Positions 33,485-43,057 are shown, counted from the stretch's first letter. The stretch: 46,064 bases of DNA from an uncultured Cetobacterium sp. (GCA_949293295.1 CASFCG010000025.1:1-46064); one strand, 5' to 3'. Translations and numbers: made by a program. Notes: generated from the sequence alone by a model not told the origin.

Positions 33485-34234
33485 ATGAGTCATGATGTTC
33501 CGGCTATAGAAAGATTAGACAAGATATTAGATTACCTGTATAGGAATGAAAAAGCGACTCATTTAGAGTTGATTAGGGATTTGGGAATACCTAAAACAAC
33601 TGTAATGAGGACTCTTTTTACGGGAACACAATTAGGATATATTGCACAATTTGGAAAAACTTATTCAATTGGTAATAGAATAAGATATTTTGCAACTAAG
33701 AATGTGAAATCCTCTATTATTCATCTAGTATCATATCCACTTTTGGAGGAGCTATCATTAAGATTCAAAAAAACATTTAAAATAAGTATTTTGGATAGGG
33801 ATAAAATTCGTGTGGTGGCTTCCGTTCAAAGTGGAGATTTTTATCAAATAAATGTATCTGAAAACTCTATTTTTCCAGTCTATGCTGGAGCTGCAAGCAA
33901 GTTATTGATTTGCCAATTGGATAAAGCAAAGTTAAATCTGATTCTTCCGAAAAAGTTGGAGAAATTTACTAAAAACACAATTGTAGATAGAGAGTTATTA
34001 GAGAAGGAGTTATTTGATATAAATATAAAAAAAGTGGCGTATGATAAGGCAGAGCATTGTGAGTTTATAGGAGCGGTGGCTTTTCCAATTTATAGTAAGG
34101 GGAATAGGATTATTGCTAGTCTAAGTTGTCCGTATCTATACAAACAAAGAAAAACAGTTCTTACACCCGAACTACTTTCAGAGATGAAAAAAACAGCTGA
34201 TTTAATTACCGAAAATTTGAAAGGGCATCTATAA
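33485..34234 (+). CDS. IclR-family transcriptional regulator
   Basis: 249 residues. The N-terminal winged helix (AIERLDKILDYLYRNEKATHLELIRDLGIPKTTVMRTLFTGTQLGYI) is followed by an IclR effector domain (about 75-245: YPLLEELSLRFKKTFKISIL, PVYAGAASKLLI, FIGAVAFPIYSKGNRIIASLS). The family usually controls aromatic, sugar or glyoxylate catabolism through small-molecule binding. It is divergent from hcp and has its own promoter. Whether it regulates hcp is open, because the palindrome between them looks like a Crp/Fnr site rather than an IclR site. Confidence 0.9.
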   Translation: MSHDVPAIERLDKILDYLYRNEKATHLELIRDLGIPKTTVMRTLFTGTQLGYIAQFGKTYSIGNRIRYFATKNVKSSIIHLVSYPLLEELSLRFKKTFKISILDRDKIRVVASVQSGDFYQINVSENSIFPVYAGAASKLLICQLDKAKLNLILPKKLEKFTKNTIVDRELLEKELFDINIKKVAYDKAEHCEFIGAVAFPIYSKGNRIIASLSCPYLYKQRKTVLTPELLSEMKKTADLITENLKGHL

Positions 34235-34316
34235 ATTAAAAGCAGTATTATCTTTAAATTTTTTTGGCAGGTTTTATTGTAATATCAGAAAGATGAATTA
34301 AATTTATTATTTAAGT

Positions 34317-34345
34317 AAAAAAATAGGAGTATATCCTATTTTTTT
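34317..34345 (+). terminator. Terminator of the IclR gene
   Basis: Stem AAATAGGA/TCCTATTT (34321-34328, 34334-34341) with A-tract before and a T-run after. Confidence 0.85.
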
Positions 34346-34385
34346 ATATATGAAATAAAATTGGTGCTCTATTTTTGAAATAATA

Positions 34386-34414
34386 TTACATTTTATATGG
34401 AAATATGGTAAAAT
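34386..34414 (+). promoter_or_regulatory. Promoter of the coaE-pepP gene run
   Basis: TTACAT (34386-34391), 17-bp spacer ending TGG, TAAAAT (34409-34414): an extended -10 form about 38 bases before the coaE ATG. It may drive much of the following 11 kb. Confidence 0.55.
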
Positions 34415-34451
34415 AAAATAATATTTTTTAATAAAGAAAAAGGTGATAGGT

Positions 34452-35048
34452 ATGATATTGGGTTTAACAGGTGGGATAGGAAGTGGAAAGTCAACTGTAA
34501 GTAGATTATTTCAGGAGCTGGGAGCCATAGTATTTGATGCCGATATTATTGCTAAATCTCTTTTGAGCAGAGAGAGCATAAAAAATGAGATACTAAGAAA
34601 AATAAGAGGTAGTTCTTTAAATAAAATAACAAATGAATTGGATAGAGAGAGATTGAAAGAGATAGTTTTTAAGGATAGAGAGAAATTGACAATTTTAAAC
34701 GGAATAATTCATCCAGAAGTAAAAGTAATATATAAGGAATTGGCTGAAAGGTATTCACATGTTGAAGAGGTAATAATTTTTGATGTTCCTCTTTTGTTTG
34801 AAACAAAAATAGATGAACTATGTGATAAAGTTATAGTTGTGGATATTGAAGAAAAAACGCAGTTGGAGAGAGTTTATGAGAGAGATAAGATTGATTATAA
34901 ACTTATAAAAGATATTATATCAAATCAGATGTCAAGAGAGGAAAGAAATAGAAAAGCTGATATTATATTAGAAAATAATGGAAGTTTGGAAAATTTGAGA
35001 GAGAGGGTAAAAAAATTATATATGGAGATAAAGAGAGGAAGTATATGA
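34452..35048 (+). CDS. coaE: Dephospho-CoA kinase
   Basis: 198 residues. P-loop GLTGGIGSGKST near the N-terminus, then FDADIIAKSLL, GIIHPEV and VIIFDVPLLFE. It phosphorylates dephospho-CoA in the last step of CoA synthesis. The start is set at ATG 34452, 5 to 8 bases after AAAGGTGAT; a GTG nine bases upstream is inside that ribosome site. The stop overlaps the next ATG by 4 bases (ATGA). Confidence 0.95.
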   Translation: MILGLTGGIGSGKSTVSRLFQELGAIVFDADIIAKSLLSRESIKNEILRKIRGSSLNKITNELDRERLKEIVFKDREKLTILNGIIHPEVKVIYKELAERYSHVEEVIIFDVPLLFETKIDELCDKVIVVDIEEKTQLERVYERDKIDYKLIKDIISNQMSREERNRKADIILENNGSLENLRERVKKLYMEIKRGSI

Positions 35049-37192
35049 AAATAGTAGCTCCAGCAGGGAGTTTAGAGAGATTTTATGCCGCTATAAAAGC
35101 GGGAGCTGATGAGATATATATGGGATTGAAAGGATTTGGAGCAAGAAGAAATGCTGTAAATCTTACTGTTCAAGAGTATAAAGAAGCTATAGATTATGCC
35201 CATTTAAGAGGAGTGAGAGTATTTTTAACACTAAATACTATAATGACAGATGCAGAGATTGAAGGAATTTCAATAAATTTACGGGAGTTGTATTCTCATG
35301 GATTGGATGCAGTTATAGTTCAAGATTTTGGAATGGCTTATTTTATAAGTAAAAATTTTCCAGAATTAGAGTTGCACGCGAGTACCCAAATGACAATAGC
35401 TAACCACGAGGAGATAAACTATTTAAAATCTATGGGATTTAAGAGAGTTGTTTTACCGAGGGAACTATCATTTGAAGAGATAAAGTCTATTAGGGAGAAA
35501 ACAGATATTGAATTAGAGGTTTTTGTCTCTGGTGCTTTATGTATCTCATATTCTGGAAATTGTTATATGAGTAGTTTTATTGGTGGAAGAAGTGGAAATA
35601 GGGGAATGTGTGCTCAACCTTGTAGAAAAAAATATAGTTACAACTCTAAAGATTTAGGATATTTTTTGAGTCCAAAGGACCAGATGTATGATTTAGATGA
35701 GATAAATAAATTAAAAGAGATTGGGATTGATAGTATAAAGTTAGAAGGAAGAATGAAAGAACCGAACTATGTTTTTGAAATGGTAGATTATTATAGGAGC
35801 TTAATACGTGGAGAAAAAAGAGATGAAAAGGCTTCATATCTATTTAATAGGGGATATAGTAAGGGTTACTTCTATTCAGATGAAAGAAAAAAGATTTTAA
35901 ATCGTGCATATGCCGGAAACATTGGAAAATATATGGGAAAAGTAAATCAAAACTGTCTGGAGTTGAATGAAGATTTGATTCTAGGAGATGGAGTTACTTT
36001 TCTTTCTGAAAAGTATGAAAAATTAGGTGGAAGTTACATTAATAGGATAGTTGTAAAAGGTGAAGGTGTCTCGAAAATAGCCAAAAAAGGTGAAACTGTT
36101 TTATTAAATGATTTACCAAAGGGAACAAAATATCTGTATAGGAACTATTCAAAAATAATAAATAGTGAGATAGAAGATAGATTGAAAAGGTTTGAGAGAA
36201 GAGAGAGAATTGATATAGAAATAGAGGCAAAAAAAGACGAACAAGTAAAAGTAACGGCGTTTATTTTTAATAATAATAAGCAAAAAATTGAGGTTAGTGT
36301 GATTAGTAATAGTGTTGCTGAAAAGGCTAAGAAAAGAGCTATCACTCAGAACGAGATTATTGAAAAAATTTCGGAGTTAGGAGAGAGCAACTATATTGCT
36401 AATGTGAGAAAAATAGTTTGTGATAATGATATTTTTATTCCACTTTCAGTTTTAAAAACTTTAAAAAGGGAGATGATTGAAAATTTAAATCAAAAATTAA
36501 TTGAGAGTTATAGGAGAAAGAGCGATTATAACCTTTCTAAGTTAGATAGGATTGAAAATAAAAGAAAAAAATTGATGTATTCAGCTATAGTAGTTACTTC
36601 AGAACAAAAAGAGTTAGTAAAAAAGTTCGGGATAGATAAGATTTATGATAAAGGGCTTGATGTTGCTAGAGAGGGGATTTTAAATAAGATAGATTTGAAA
36701 AGTAAGTTAGCAACAAATCTATATCAGGTGGTTAAGAATAAAAGTGATAAAGTAACAGTTAGTTGGAATATGAACATATCAAATAGATATAGTTTTGAGT
36801 TTTTTTCAGAGATTGAGAATCTTGAAACAATTATTATCTCTCCTGAGATTAGTTATAAAAAGATTGAAGCGATAGGAGAAACAAAAATTAAAAAAGCTAT
36901 TTTAGGCTATGGAAGACTAAAAGCTATGTACATAGAATTGGGGTTTGGTGATAACATAATAATTGAAAATGAACAGAGAGATAGATTTAGAGTATATGAA
37001 AATAATGTTGGAAATAGTGAGATATATTTTGAGAAGCCACTAAATATTTTGAAAGATATAAAAAGTTTGGAAGAAATGGGAATTTCAGAGATAGTGCTTG
37101 ATTTTTCGACCTCTTCTTTAGAAGAAATAAAGGATGTTTTAAAGTTTGGAGGAGAGTATTGTAAATATAATTATGATAAAGGGGTGTATTAG
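35045..37192 (+). CDS. U32-family peptidase-like protein (RlhA/YhbU type)
   Basis: 715 residues. The N-terminal U32 domain (1 to about 280) has APAGSLERFYAAIKAGADEIYMG, LHASTQMTIAN and the signature EVFVSGALCISYSGNCYMSSFIGGRSGNRGMCAQPCRK, whose cysteines probably hold a cluster. A long C-terminal part (about 300-715) includes a DUF3656-like region. E. coli RlhA of this group hydroxylates a cytidine in 23S rRNA; other U32 members modify tRNA or ubiquinone. The role is therefore probably RNA modification rather than proteolysis. It is coupled to coaE by an ATGA overlap. Confidence 0.88.
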   Translation: MKIVAPAGSLERFYAAIKAGADEIYMGLKGFGARRNAVNLTVQEYKEAIDYAHLRGVRVFLTLNTIMTDAEIEGISINLRELYSHGLDAVIVQDFGMAYFISKNFPELELHASTQMTIANHEEINYLKSMGFKRVVLPRELSFEEIKSIREKTDIELEVFVSGALCISYSGNCYMSSFIGGRSGNRGMCAQPCRKKYSYNSKDLGYFLSPKDQMYDLDEINKLKEIGIDSIKLEGRMKEPNYVFEMVDYYRSLIRGEKRDEKASYLFNRGYSKGYFYSDERKKILNRAYAGNIGKYMGKVNQNCLELNEDLILGDGVTFLSEKYEKLGGSYINRIVVKGEGVSKIAKKGETVLLNDLPKGTKYLYRNYSKIINSEIEDRLKRFERRERIDIEIEAKKDEQVKVTAFIFNNNKQKIEVSVISNSVAEKAKKRAITQNEIIEKISELGESNYIANVRKIVCDNDIFIPLSVLKTLKREMIENLNQKLIESYRRKSDYNLSKLDRIENKRKKLMYSAIVVTSEQKELVKKFGIDKIYDKGLDVAREGILNKIDLKSKLATNLYQVVKNKSDKVTVSWNMNISNRYSFEFFSEIENLETIIISPEISYKKIEAIGETKIKKAILGYGRLKAMYIELGFGDNIIIENEQRDRFRVYENNVGNSEIYFEKPLNILKDIKSLEEMGISEIVLDFSTSSLEEIKDVLKFGGEYCKYNYDKGVY

Positions 37193-37195
37193 AAA

Positions 37196-37696
37196 GTGAA
37201 AAATATAGATTTTACTCGGATGTTAGCAACTTGGTTTTGGTTGGGAGAGTTTCCAGTAGCTCCCGGAACAATAGGGACACTTGGTGCTATTCCGCTATAT
37301 TTATTTTTATTGTATATAAAAAAATTTTTTCCAAATGTATTGGTATATAATTCGTTTTATTTCATGTTTTTAATGACCTTTTTTGCTGTAGCGGTTTATA
37401 CTTCAAATAGAGCAGAGAAAGAGATTTTTAAAAAGAAAGACCCTCAAGAGGTTGTAATAGATGAGGTTTTAGGCTTTTTAACAACACTTTTTTTAATAAA
37501 TCCGTTTGGAGTGAAAGAGATTATATGGGCTCTTGTGTTGGGATTTACTATATTTAGGATATTAGATATTACTAAGATAGGTCCAATCTACAAGGTGCAA
37601 TGTTTTGGAAATGGAATGGGTGTTGTTTTAGATGATTTTTTGGCGGGAATTATTGGAAATTTCATATTAACTTGTATATGGGCGACGTTTTTTTAA
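37196..37696 (+). CDS. pgpA: Phosphatidylglycerophosphatase A
   Basis: 166 residues with the PgpA motifs: ATWFWLGEFPVAPGTIGTLGAIPLY, VVIDEVLGFL, FRILDITKIGPI and GMGVVLDDFLAGI. Four or so membrane helices. It dephosphorylates phosphatidylglycerol phosphate to phosphatidylglycerol at the inner membrane. The start is GTG (37196), 3 bases after the previous stop, with AAAGGGG as a modest ribosome site. Confidence 0.94.
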   Translation: MKNIDFTRMLATWFWLGEFPVAPGTIGTLGAIPLYLFLLYIKKFFPNVLVYNSFYFMFLMTFFAVAVYTSNRAEKEIFKKKDPQEVVIDEVLGFLTTLFLINPFGVKEIIWALVLGFTIFRILDITKIGPIYKVQCFGNGMGVVLDDFLAGIIGNFILTCIWATFF

Positions 37697-37705
37697 GGAG
37701 TAATG

Positions 37706-38935
37706 ATGACGACTATAATAATACTTATTGGAACAGAGCTGTTAAGTGGAGCAACATTAGATACAAATAGTATATATATGGCAAAAGAATTAAATAAAGT
37801 TGGAATAAAGATAACCTATAAATTAACAGTAGGGGATAAAATAGAGGATATAATAGAAGCTTTAAAATTTGCTAAGGATAGAGCACAACTTATTATTTTA
37901 TCAGGTGGATTAGGACCAACAGATGATGATTTAACTAAAAAGGCATTAAGTAAGTTTTTGGGGCGAAAATTAATAGTTGATGCGGAAGAGCTGGAAGAGG
38001 CAAAAAATAAGTTTAAAAAGTTAGATTTGGAGTTTTTGGATAAAAATCTAAAAGAGATTGAAAAACCGAAAGGAGCTTATTCAATAAAAAATGACGTCGG
38101 AATAGCCCCAGCTTTTTATGTAGATGATATAGCTGTGTTCCCAGGTGTTCCGTCGGAGCTAAAAAATATGTTTCCCAAGTTTCTAGATTACTATATAAAA
38201 CAGAGTGGAAAAGAGATAGACCCAATCTATATAAAAGATTTTTTGATAAATGGAATCCCTGAATCAATTATAGAAGAGAAAGTTAAAGAATTTTTCACAT
38301 ATGATGGGATTGAATATGAATTTTTATTGAAAAATAATGGAGTTTTGCTTAGATTACAGACAACTGAGAAAAATAAAAAGATAGTAGAAAAAATTAGAGA
38401 AAAGATATATAATAGATTAGGTAATCATATAATATCAGAAGATGATGAAAATATACTTGAAAAGTTGTATAACTTAATGGAAAAAGAGAATATGACACTG
38501 TCTGTAGTTGAATCTTGTACAGGAGGATTACTATCTTCTAAAATAGTTTCGATAGAAGGGATTTCTAAGTACTATAAAGAGGGAATTGTTACTTATAGTA
38601 ATAGTTCAAAACTACTTCGAGCAGGAGTAAAAGAAGAAAGTTTGACTAGATATTCAGCAGTTAGTTCAGAAGTAGCAAAAGAGATGTTAAGCAATATAGA
38701 TACAGATTTAGGGATAGCCATAACGGGTTATGCAAGTTTGAGTGCTGGATTGGATGAGGATATGGTCGGTGTTGTCTATATCGCTACAAAAGTTGGAGAT
38801 AAGTTGAATTGTGAGCGTTATAAATTTTTAGGTGATAGAGATACGATAAGAGAAAAAGCTGTGTACCAAAGTTTATTTAATTTGTGTAGAAAAATGGAGG
38901 AGGTTTTTAGAAGTGAGCATAGGAGAGAGGATTAG
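37706..38935 (+). CDS. cinA: CinA-family protein (nicotinamide-nucleotide amidase type)
   Basis: 409 residues. The N-terminal MoaB/MogA-like domain (about 1-165: LIGTELLSGATLDTNSIYMAKEL, LSGGLGPTDDDLTKKAL, FPGVPSELKNMFP) is followed by a linker. The C-terminal CinA/PncC domain (about 255-405) has VVESCTGGLLSSKIV, YKEGIVTYSNSSK and AITGYASLSAG. It recycles NMN and ADP-ribose in NAD metabolism. Of two adjacent ATGs the second (37706) has the better 5-base spacing from AAGGAG. In Gram-positives the gene is near pgsA and recA; here it follows pgpA. It overlaps the next gene by 23 bases. Confidence 0.94.
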   Translation: MTTIIILIGTELLSGATLDTNSIYMAKELNKVGIKITYKLTVGDKIEDIIEALKFAKDRAQLIILSGGLGPTDDDLTKKALSKFLGRKLIVDAEELEEAKNKFKKLDLEFLDKNLKEIEKPKGAYSIKNDVGIAPAFYVDDIAVFPGVPSELKNMFPKFLDYYIKQSGKEIDPIYIKDFLINGIPESIIEEKVKEFFTYDGIEYEFLLKNNGVLLRLQTTEKNKKIVEKIREKIYNRLGNHIISEDDENILEKLYNLMEKENMTLSVVESCTGGLLSSKIVSIEGISKYYKEGIVTYSNSSKLLRAGVKEESLTRYSAVSSEVAKEMLSNIDTDLGIAITGYASLSAGLDEDMVGVVYIATKVGDKLNCERYKFLGDRDTIREKAVYQSLFNLCRKMEEVFRSEHRRED

Positions 38936-39461
38936 GAAAAGTAGAAATGATAAATCACTGTCTCTTAGAGAACTTGCGACAATGGTTGAGTTGTCGGCGA
39001 GTTTCCTATCTCAAATAGAGCAAGGAAAAGCTTCGCCTTCTATTGAAAATCTAAAAAAAATAGCAAATAGTTTAGATGTGAGAGTAAGTTATTTGATAGA
39101 AGATGAAGAGATAAAAAAAAATTCAGAGCTAATAAGAGCCAATGAGAGAAATAAAGTTGAGAGCATAGATTCAAAGACTGTTATATCACTATTGACATCA
39201 TCAAATATAGAAAAGAGTATGGAACCAATATTGTATGAGATAGGTCCGGGTGGAGAGAGTGGAAGAAGCTATTATACTCATTTTGGTGAAGAGTTTATAT
39301 TTATTTTAGATGGGGAATTAGATATCTACATAGAAGAAACTATATATAATTTAAAAAAGGGAGATAGCTTCTACTTTAAATCGACTCAAAGACATAGATT
39401 TAAGAATAATTCTAATAAGATTGCAAGGGCGTTGTGGGTTGTGAATCCGCCGACGTTTTAA
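38913..39461 (+). CDS. XRE-cupin transcriptional regulator
   Basis: 182 residues. The N-terminal helix-turn-helix (about 3-60: IRKSRNDKSLSLRELATMVELSASFLSQIEQGKASPSIENLKKIANSL) is joined to a C-terminal cupin (about 100-180: YYTHFGEEFIFILDGELDIYIEE, LKKGDSFYFKSTQRHRFKN). Relatives such as PuuR sense small molecules. The start is GTG (38913) after GGAGGAGGT, inside the end of cinA. The next gene, 18 bases downstream, is the FakA-FakB fusion, so control of fatty-acid uptake or of this operon is possible but unproven. Confidence 0.9.
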   Translation: MSIGERIRKSRNDKSLSLRELATMVELSASFLSQIEQGKASPSIENLKKIANSLDVRVSYLIEDEEIKKNSELIRANERNKVESIDSKTVISLLTSSNIEKSMEPILYEIGPGGESGRSYYTHFGEEFIFILDGELDIYIEETIYNLKKGDSFYFKSTQRHRFKNNSNKIARALWVVNPPTF

Positions 39462-39479
39462 AATGGAGGTTTTAAAAAT

Positions 39480-41984
39480 ATGGAAATAAAAGTATTGAAT
39501 TCTATAAGGTTGATAAAATTGTTAATTGCAGCAAGTAGATGGTTATCTAGGTATGCAGATGTGTTAAATGATTTGAATGTATATCCAGTGCCAGACGGTG
39601 ATACCGGAACGAATATGTCAATGACAATGCAGGCAGTAGAAAATGAATTGGTTAGATTAAATCATGAGCCCTCTATGGATGAATTAGTGGAGAGAGTTTC
39701 AGAGGCTATTTTGCTGGGAGCAAGGGGAAATTCTGGAACAATTTTATCACAAATAGTTCAAGGATTTTTGAAAGGAATAAAAGGGAAAGAGGAACTTTCT
39801 GTAGAAGATGTAAAGGTTGCATTGGTTTCTGCCAAAGAACAAGCATATAAAGCGGTAAGTGAACCGGTAGAGGGAACGATGTTGACTGTGATAAGGAGAG
39901 TAGCGGAAGAGGCACAAAATTATAAAGAAGGGGATAACCTAGTATCATTTTTACTTTATCTGAAAGAGGTTGCAAATGATGCGGTTTTAGAGACTCCAAA
40001 TCAACTACCTAAGCTGAAAGAAGCAGGAGTTGTGGATGCTGGGGGACAAGGGTTATTCTATATTTTAGAGGGATTTGAAAAATCAGTTACAGACGCAGAG
40101 ATGCTACATGATTTGGAAAGAGTTATTCAATCTCAATCTAAGAGAAAAGATTTTATAGAACAAACAAATCATTTCCATGAGGAGATAAAGTTCAAGTATT
40201 GTACGGAATTTATAATTGAGGCTGGAAATTTTGATTTAGATGAATATAAGTCAAGACTTGTGAATTTTGGGGATTCTTTGGTTTGTGCTCAAACATCTAA
40301 AAAAACAAAAACTCATATACACACAAACAATCCCGGAAGAGTTTTAGAGATAGCTACAGAGCATGGAAATTTGACGAATATAAAGATTGATAACATGGAG
40401 ATTCAGCATATAAATTTATTGTTGAGTGAGGAAGAAAACTACAAATTCGCCACTCAAGGAAAAGTTTTGGTACAAAATGAGAATAGTAAACCGATTGCAT
40501 ACTTTGCTATTGTGGACAATCTAGAACTTGGAAATCTTTTTTTGAATAACGGAGCTACAGCAGTGTTGATTGGAGGGCAAACTCAGAATCCAAGTGTGGC
40601 AGATATAGAAGATGGATTGAAAAAAATAAAATCAAATAAAGTGATATTGTTACCAAATAATAAAAATATAATCTCATCAGCTAAGATTGCTGCTGAAAGG
40701 TCGGATAAAGAGGTTATCGTTATAGAGACTAAAACTATGTTAGAGGGAGAATATTTAGTAAAAAATAAAGAGTTTGGAATAGATGACAATTTGAAACAGA
40801 TAGCAGTAAATAACTCTATTGAAATTACACAGGCTGTTAGAGATACGAAAGTGGACTCATTAATTATAAGTAAAGGTGATTATATAGCGTTAGTCGATGG
40901 TAAAATAAAATTGAAGAGTTCTACATTAGAGGGCTTAATAACATCGGTGTATGATAGTTACGTAACGACTAATACCTTAAGTGTTTTCGCTGCAATAGGA
41001 AAAGGGTCAACACCAGAAGCAAATGAAGCTTTAAAATCAATTTCATCTGTAATCTCATATTCAGATATTGTTGTGGGGCAAGAAAATTATCCGTATTATA
41101 TATATATAACAAATAGAAATCCTGAACTTGCAGAGATTGCAATAGTTACAGATTCAACATCAGATTTAACTCCAGATATGATAAAGGGCTTAGATATAGA
41201 TATTGTTCCATTAAAGATAAAATTGGATGGAGATACTTACTATAGAGAGGGCGTAGATTTAACAAAAGAGCAGTTTTGGAAAAGGTTATTAAAAGGAGAT
41301 GTTATACCTAAAACATCGCAACCATCACCAGCAGAATTTAAGGAGATGTATAAAAAACTATTTGACAAAGGGTACAAAAAGATTATATCAATTCATATAT
41401 CTAGTAAATTAAGTGGAACTCAACAGGCAGCAAGGGTTGCTAGAGGGATGCTAAACAGAGATGAAGATATTGCCATTGTGGATTCTAAAACAGTTACATT
41501 TGCTTTAGCTCATTTAGTATTGGAATCAGCTAAAATGGTAAAGAGTGGAAAAAGTTACGATGAGATTTTGAATTGGTTAGATGAGACAAGAAATAGAATG
41601 AAAGTTTATTTTGTTGTAAAAGAGTTAGACTATTTAGAAAAAGGTGGAAGAATTGGAAGAGCTTCTTCAATAATAGGAGGTTTTTTCAAGATAAAACCAG
41701 TTCTAAAAGTTGAAGATGGAGAGATTTCAATCGAAACCAAAGCGATTGGAGAAAGAGGAGCGTTATCTCACTTAGAAAAATTGATAAAAAATGAAAAACA
41801 GAGTATTATCATGTACACAGCATGGGGAGGAACAAGTAGTGAGTTAGAAGCTTCTGACCATTTGAAACATGTAGCTGAAAAAACAAAAAAACTTGATTAT
41901 AGAGGTAGATTTGAGATTGGAGCAACGATTGCTTCTCACTCAGGACCGGTCTACGGAATCGGAATTTTAAATAAAATTAGATAG
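39480..41984 (+). CDS. Fused fatty acid kinase: DAK2/FakA plus DegV/FakB
   Basis: 834 residues. Residues 1 to about 548 match a whole FakA: DAK2 kinase domain with NVYPVPDGDTGTNMSMTM (D39, D41 and neighbours bind Mg-ATP), GARGNSGTILSQI, GTMLTVIR and DAGGQGLFYILEG, then the FakA middle and C-terminal domains. Residues about 552-834 are a whole DegV/FakB: IVTDSTSDL (555-563), TSQPSPAEF, SSKLSGTQQAA, IVDSKTVTFA, ELDYLEKGGRIGRAS and IASHSGPVYGIG. In Firmicutes these are separate proteins; FakB presents a fatty acid and FakA phosphorylates it to acyl phosphate. Here they form one chain. Ribosome site ATGGAGG. Confidence 0.92.
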   Translation: MEIKVLNSIRLIKLLIAASRWLSRYADVLNDLNVYPVPDGDTGTNMSMTMQAVENELVRLNHEPSMDELVERVSEAILLGARGNSGTILSQIVQGFLKGIKGKEELSVEDVKVALVSAKEQAYKAVSEPVEGTMLTVIRRVAEEAQNYKEGDNLVSFLLYLKEVANDAVLETPNQLPKLKEAGVVDAGGQGLFYILEGFEKSVTDAEMLHDLERVIQSQSKRKDFIEQTNHFHEEIKFKYCTEFIIEAGNFDLDEYKSRLVNFGDSLVCAQTSKKTKTHIHTNNPGRVLEIATEHGNLTNIKIDNMEIQHINLLLSEEENYKFATQGKVLVQNENSKPIAYFAIVDNLELGNLFLNNGATAVLIGGQTQNPSVADIEDGLKKIKSNKVILLPNNKNIISSAKIAAERSDKEVIVIETKTMLEGEYLVKNKEFGIDDNLKQIAVNNSIEITQAVRDTKVDSLIISKGDYIALVDGKIKLKSSTLEGLITSVYDSYVTTNTLSVFAAIGKGSTPEANEALKSISSVISYSDIVVGQENYPYYIYITNRNPELAEIAIVTDSTSDLTPDMIKGLDIDIVPLKIKLDGDTYYREGVDLTKEQFWKRLLKGDVIPKTSQPSPAEFKEMYKKLFDKGYKKIISIHISSKLSGTQQAARVARGMLNRDEDIAIVDSKTVTFALAHLVLESAKMVKSGKSYDEILNWLDETRNRMKVYFVVKELDYLEKGGRIGRASSIIGGFFKIKPVLKVEDGEISIETKAIGERGALSHLEKLIKNEKQSIIMYTAWGGTSSELEASDHLKHVAEKTKKLDYRGRFEIGATIASHSGPVYGIGILNKIR

Positions 41985-41999
41985 CAGAACTAGAAGAAA

Positions 42000-42040
42000 A
42001 AGGAGTTTGTTTGAGTATATCTCAAGAGCTCCCTTTTCTC
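42000..42040 (+). terminator. Hairpin between the FakA-FakB gene and galE
   Basis: Interrupted stem from AGGAGTTTGTTTGAG to CTCAAGAGCTCC around 42000-42032, followed by CTTTTCTC. The T-tail is weak, so it is at best a partial terminator. Confidence 0.45.
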
Positions 42041-42064
42041 TATAAAGTGACATTAGGAGGTAAA

Positions 42065-43057
42065 ATGAAAGTATTGGTGTGTGGAGGAGCAGGATATATT
42101 GGGAGCCACGCAGTAAAAGTTTTGTTAAATAACGGATATGATGTAATTGTCATTGATAACGTTGAGATTGGATATATAGAGGCGGTAGATAAGAGAGCAA
42201 GATTATATATAGGGGATTTAATGGATAAAACTTTTTTAAGAAGAGTTTTTTCAGAGAATAAAATTGATGGAGTTATTCATTTTGCTGCAAATTCATTAGT
42301 TGGCGAGAGTGTGTCAAAACCATACAAATATTTTGAAAATAATGTAACAGGAACATTAAATCTGTTGGATATAATGAATGAGATGAAAGTTGATAAAATT
42401 GTTTTTTCATCTACAGCCGCAGTATATGGAGAACCTAAAAAAATTCCTATATTAGAAGAGGATGAGAGTTGTCCAACTAATCCATATGGTGAAAGTAAAC
42501 TAATGGTTGAAAAAATATTGAAATGGTTTGATAAAGCGTACGGAATAAAATATACAGTCTTGAGATATTTTAATGTGGCGGGGGCATATCCTACAGGAGA
42601 GATAGGAGAAGCTCATAATCCTGAAACACATCTTATACCTATTATTTTACAAGTAGTTTTAGGGAAAAGGGAGAACATAAGCATCTACGGTAATAATTAT
42701 GATACTGAAGATGGGACTTGTATAAGAGATTATATTCATGTTATGGACTTGGTCGATGCACATATACTTGCTTTAAAAAGATTATTAAATGGTGGAGAGA
42801 GTGGAACATATAATTTAGGAAATGGTCAAGGTTTCTCTGTAAAAGAGGTTATTGATACAGCAAGAAAAGTTACATCTCATGCTATTCCAGTAAAAATTGA
42901 GGAAAGACGAGCAGGAGACCCAGCCAAATTAGTTGCATCATCTGAAAAGGCAATAAAAGAGTTGGGATGGAGACCTAGATATAATTCATTAGAAACAATA
43001 ATTGAGACAGCTTGGAATTGGCATAAAAAAAATCCAAATGGTTATAAAGGAAACTAG
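42065..43057 (+). CDS. galE: UDP-glucose 4-epimerase
   Basis: 330 residues. N-terminal NAD site MKVLVCGGAGYIGSH, catalytic Ser/Thr region FSSTAAVYGEP, Tyr-Lys pair in NPYGESKLMVEK, then RYFNVAGA and GTCIRDYIHVMDLVDAH. It interconverts UDP-glucose and UDP-galactose for cell-surface sugars or galactose use. The start is ATG 42065, 5 bases after AGGAGG; an upstream in-frame TTG falls in the preceding hairpin and is rejected. Confidence 0.96.
   Translation: MKVLVCGGAGYIGSHAVKVLLNNGYDVIVIDNVEIGYIEAVDKRARLYIGDLMDKTFLRRVFSENKIDGVIHFAANSLVGESVSKPYKYFENNVTGTLNLLDIMNEMKVDKIVFSSTAAVYGEPKKIPILEEDESCPTNPYGESKLMVEKILKWFDKAYGIKYTVLRYFNVAGAYPTGEIGEAHNPETHLIPIILQVVLGKRENISIYGNNYDTEDGTCIRDYIHVMDLVDAHILALKRLLNGGESGTYNLGNGQGFSVKEVIDTARKVTSHAIPVKIEERRAGDPAKLVASSEKAIKELGWRPRYNSLETIIETAWNWHKKNPNGYKGN

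Noticed and set aside
42011-42064. Longer galE start at a TTG
   Set aside because: The segment is a hairpin region, while ATG 42065 has an ideal AGGAGG and matches the family N-terminus exactly.
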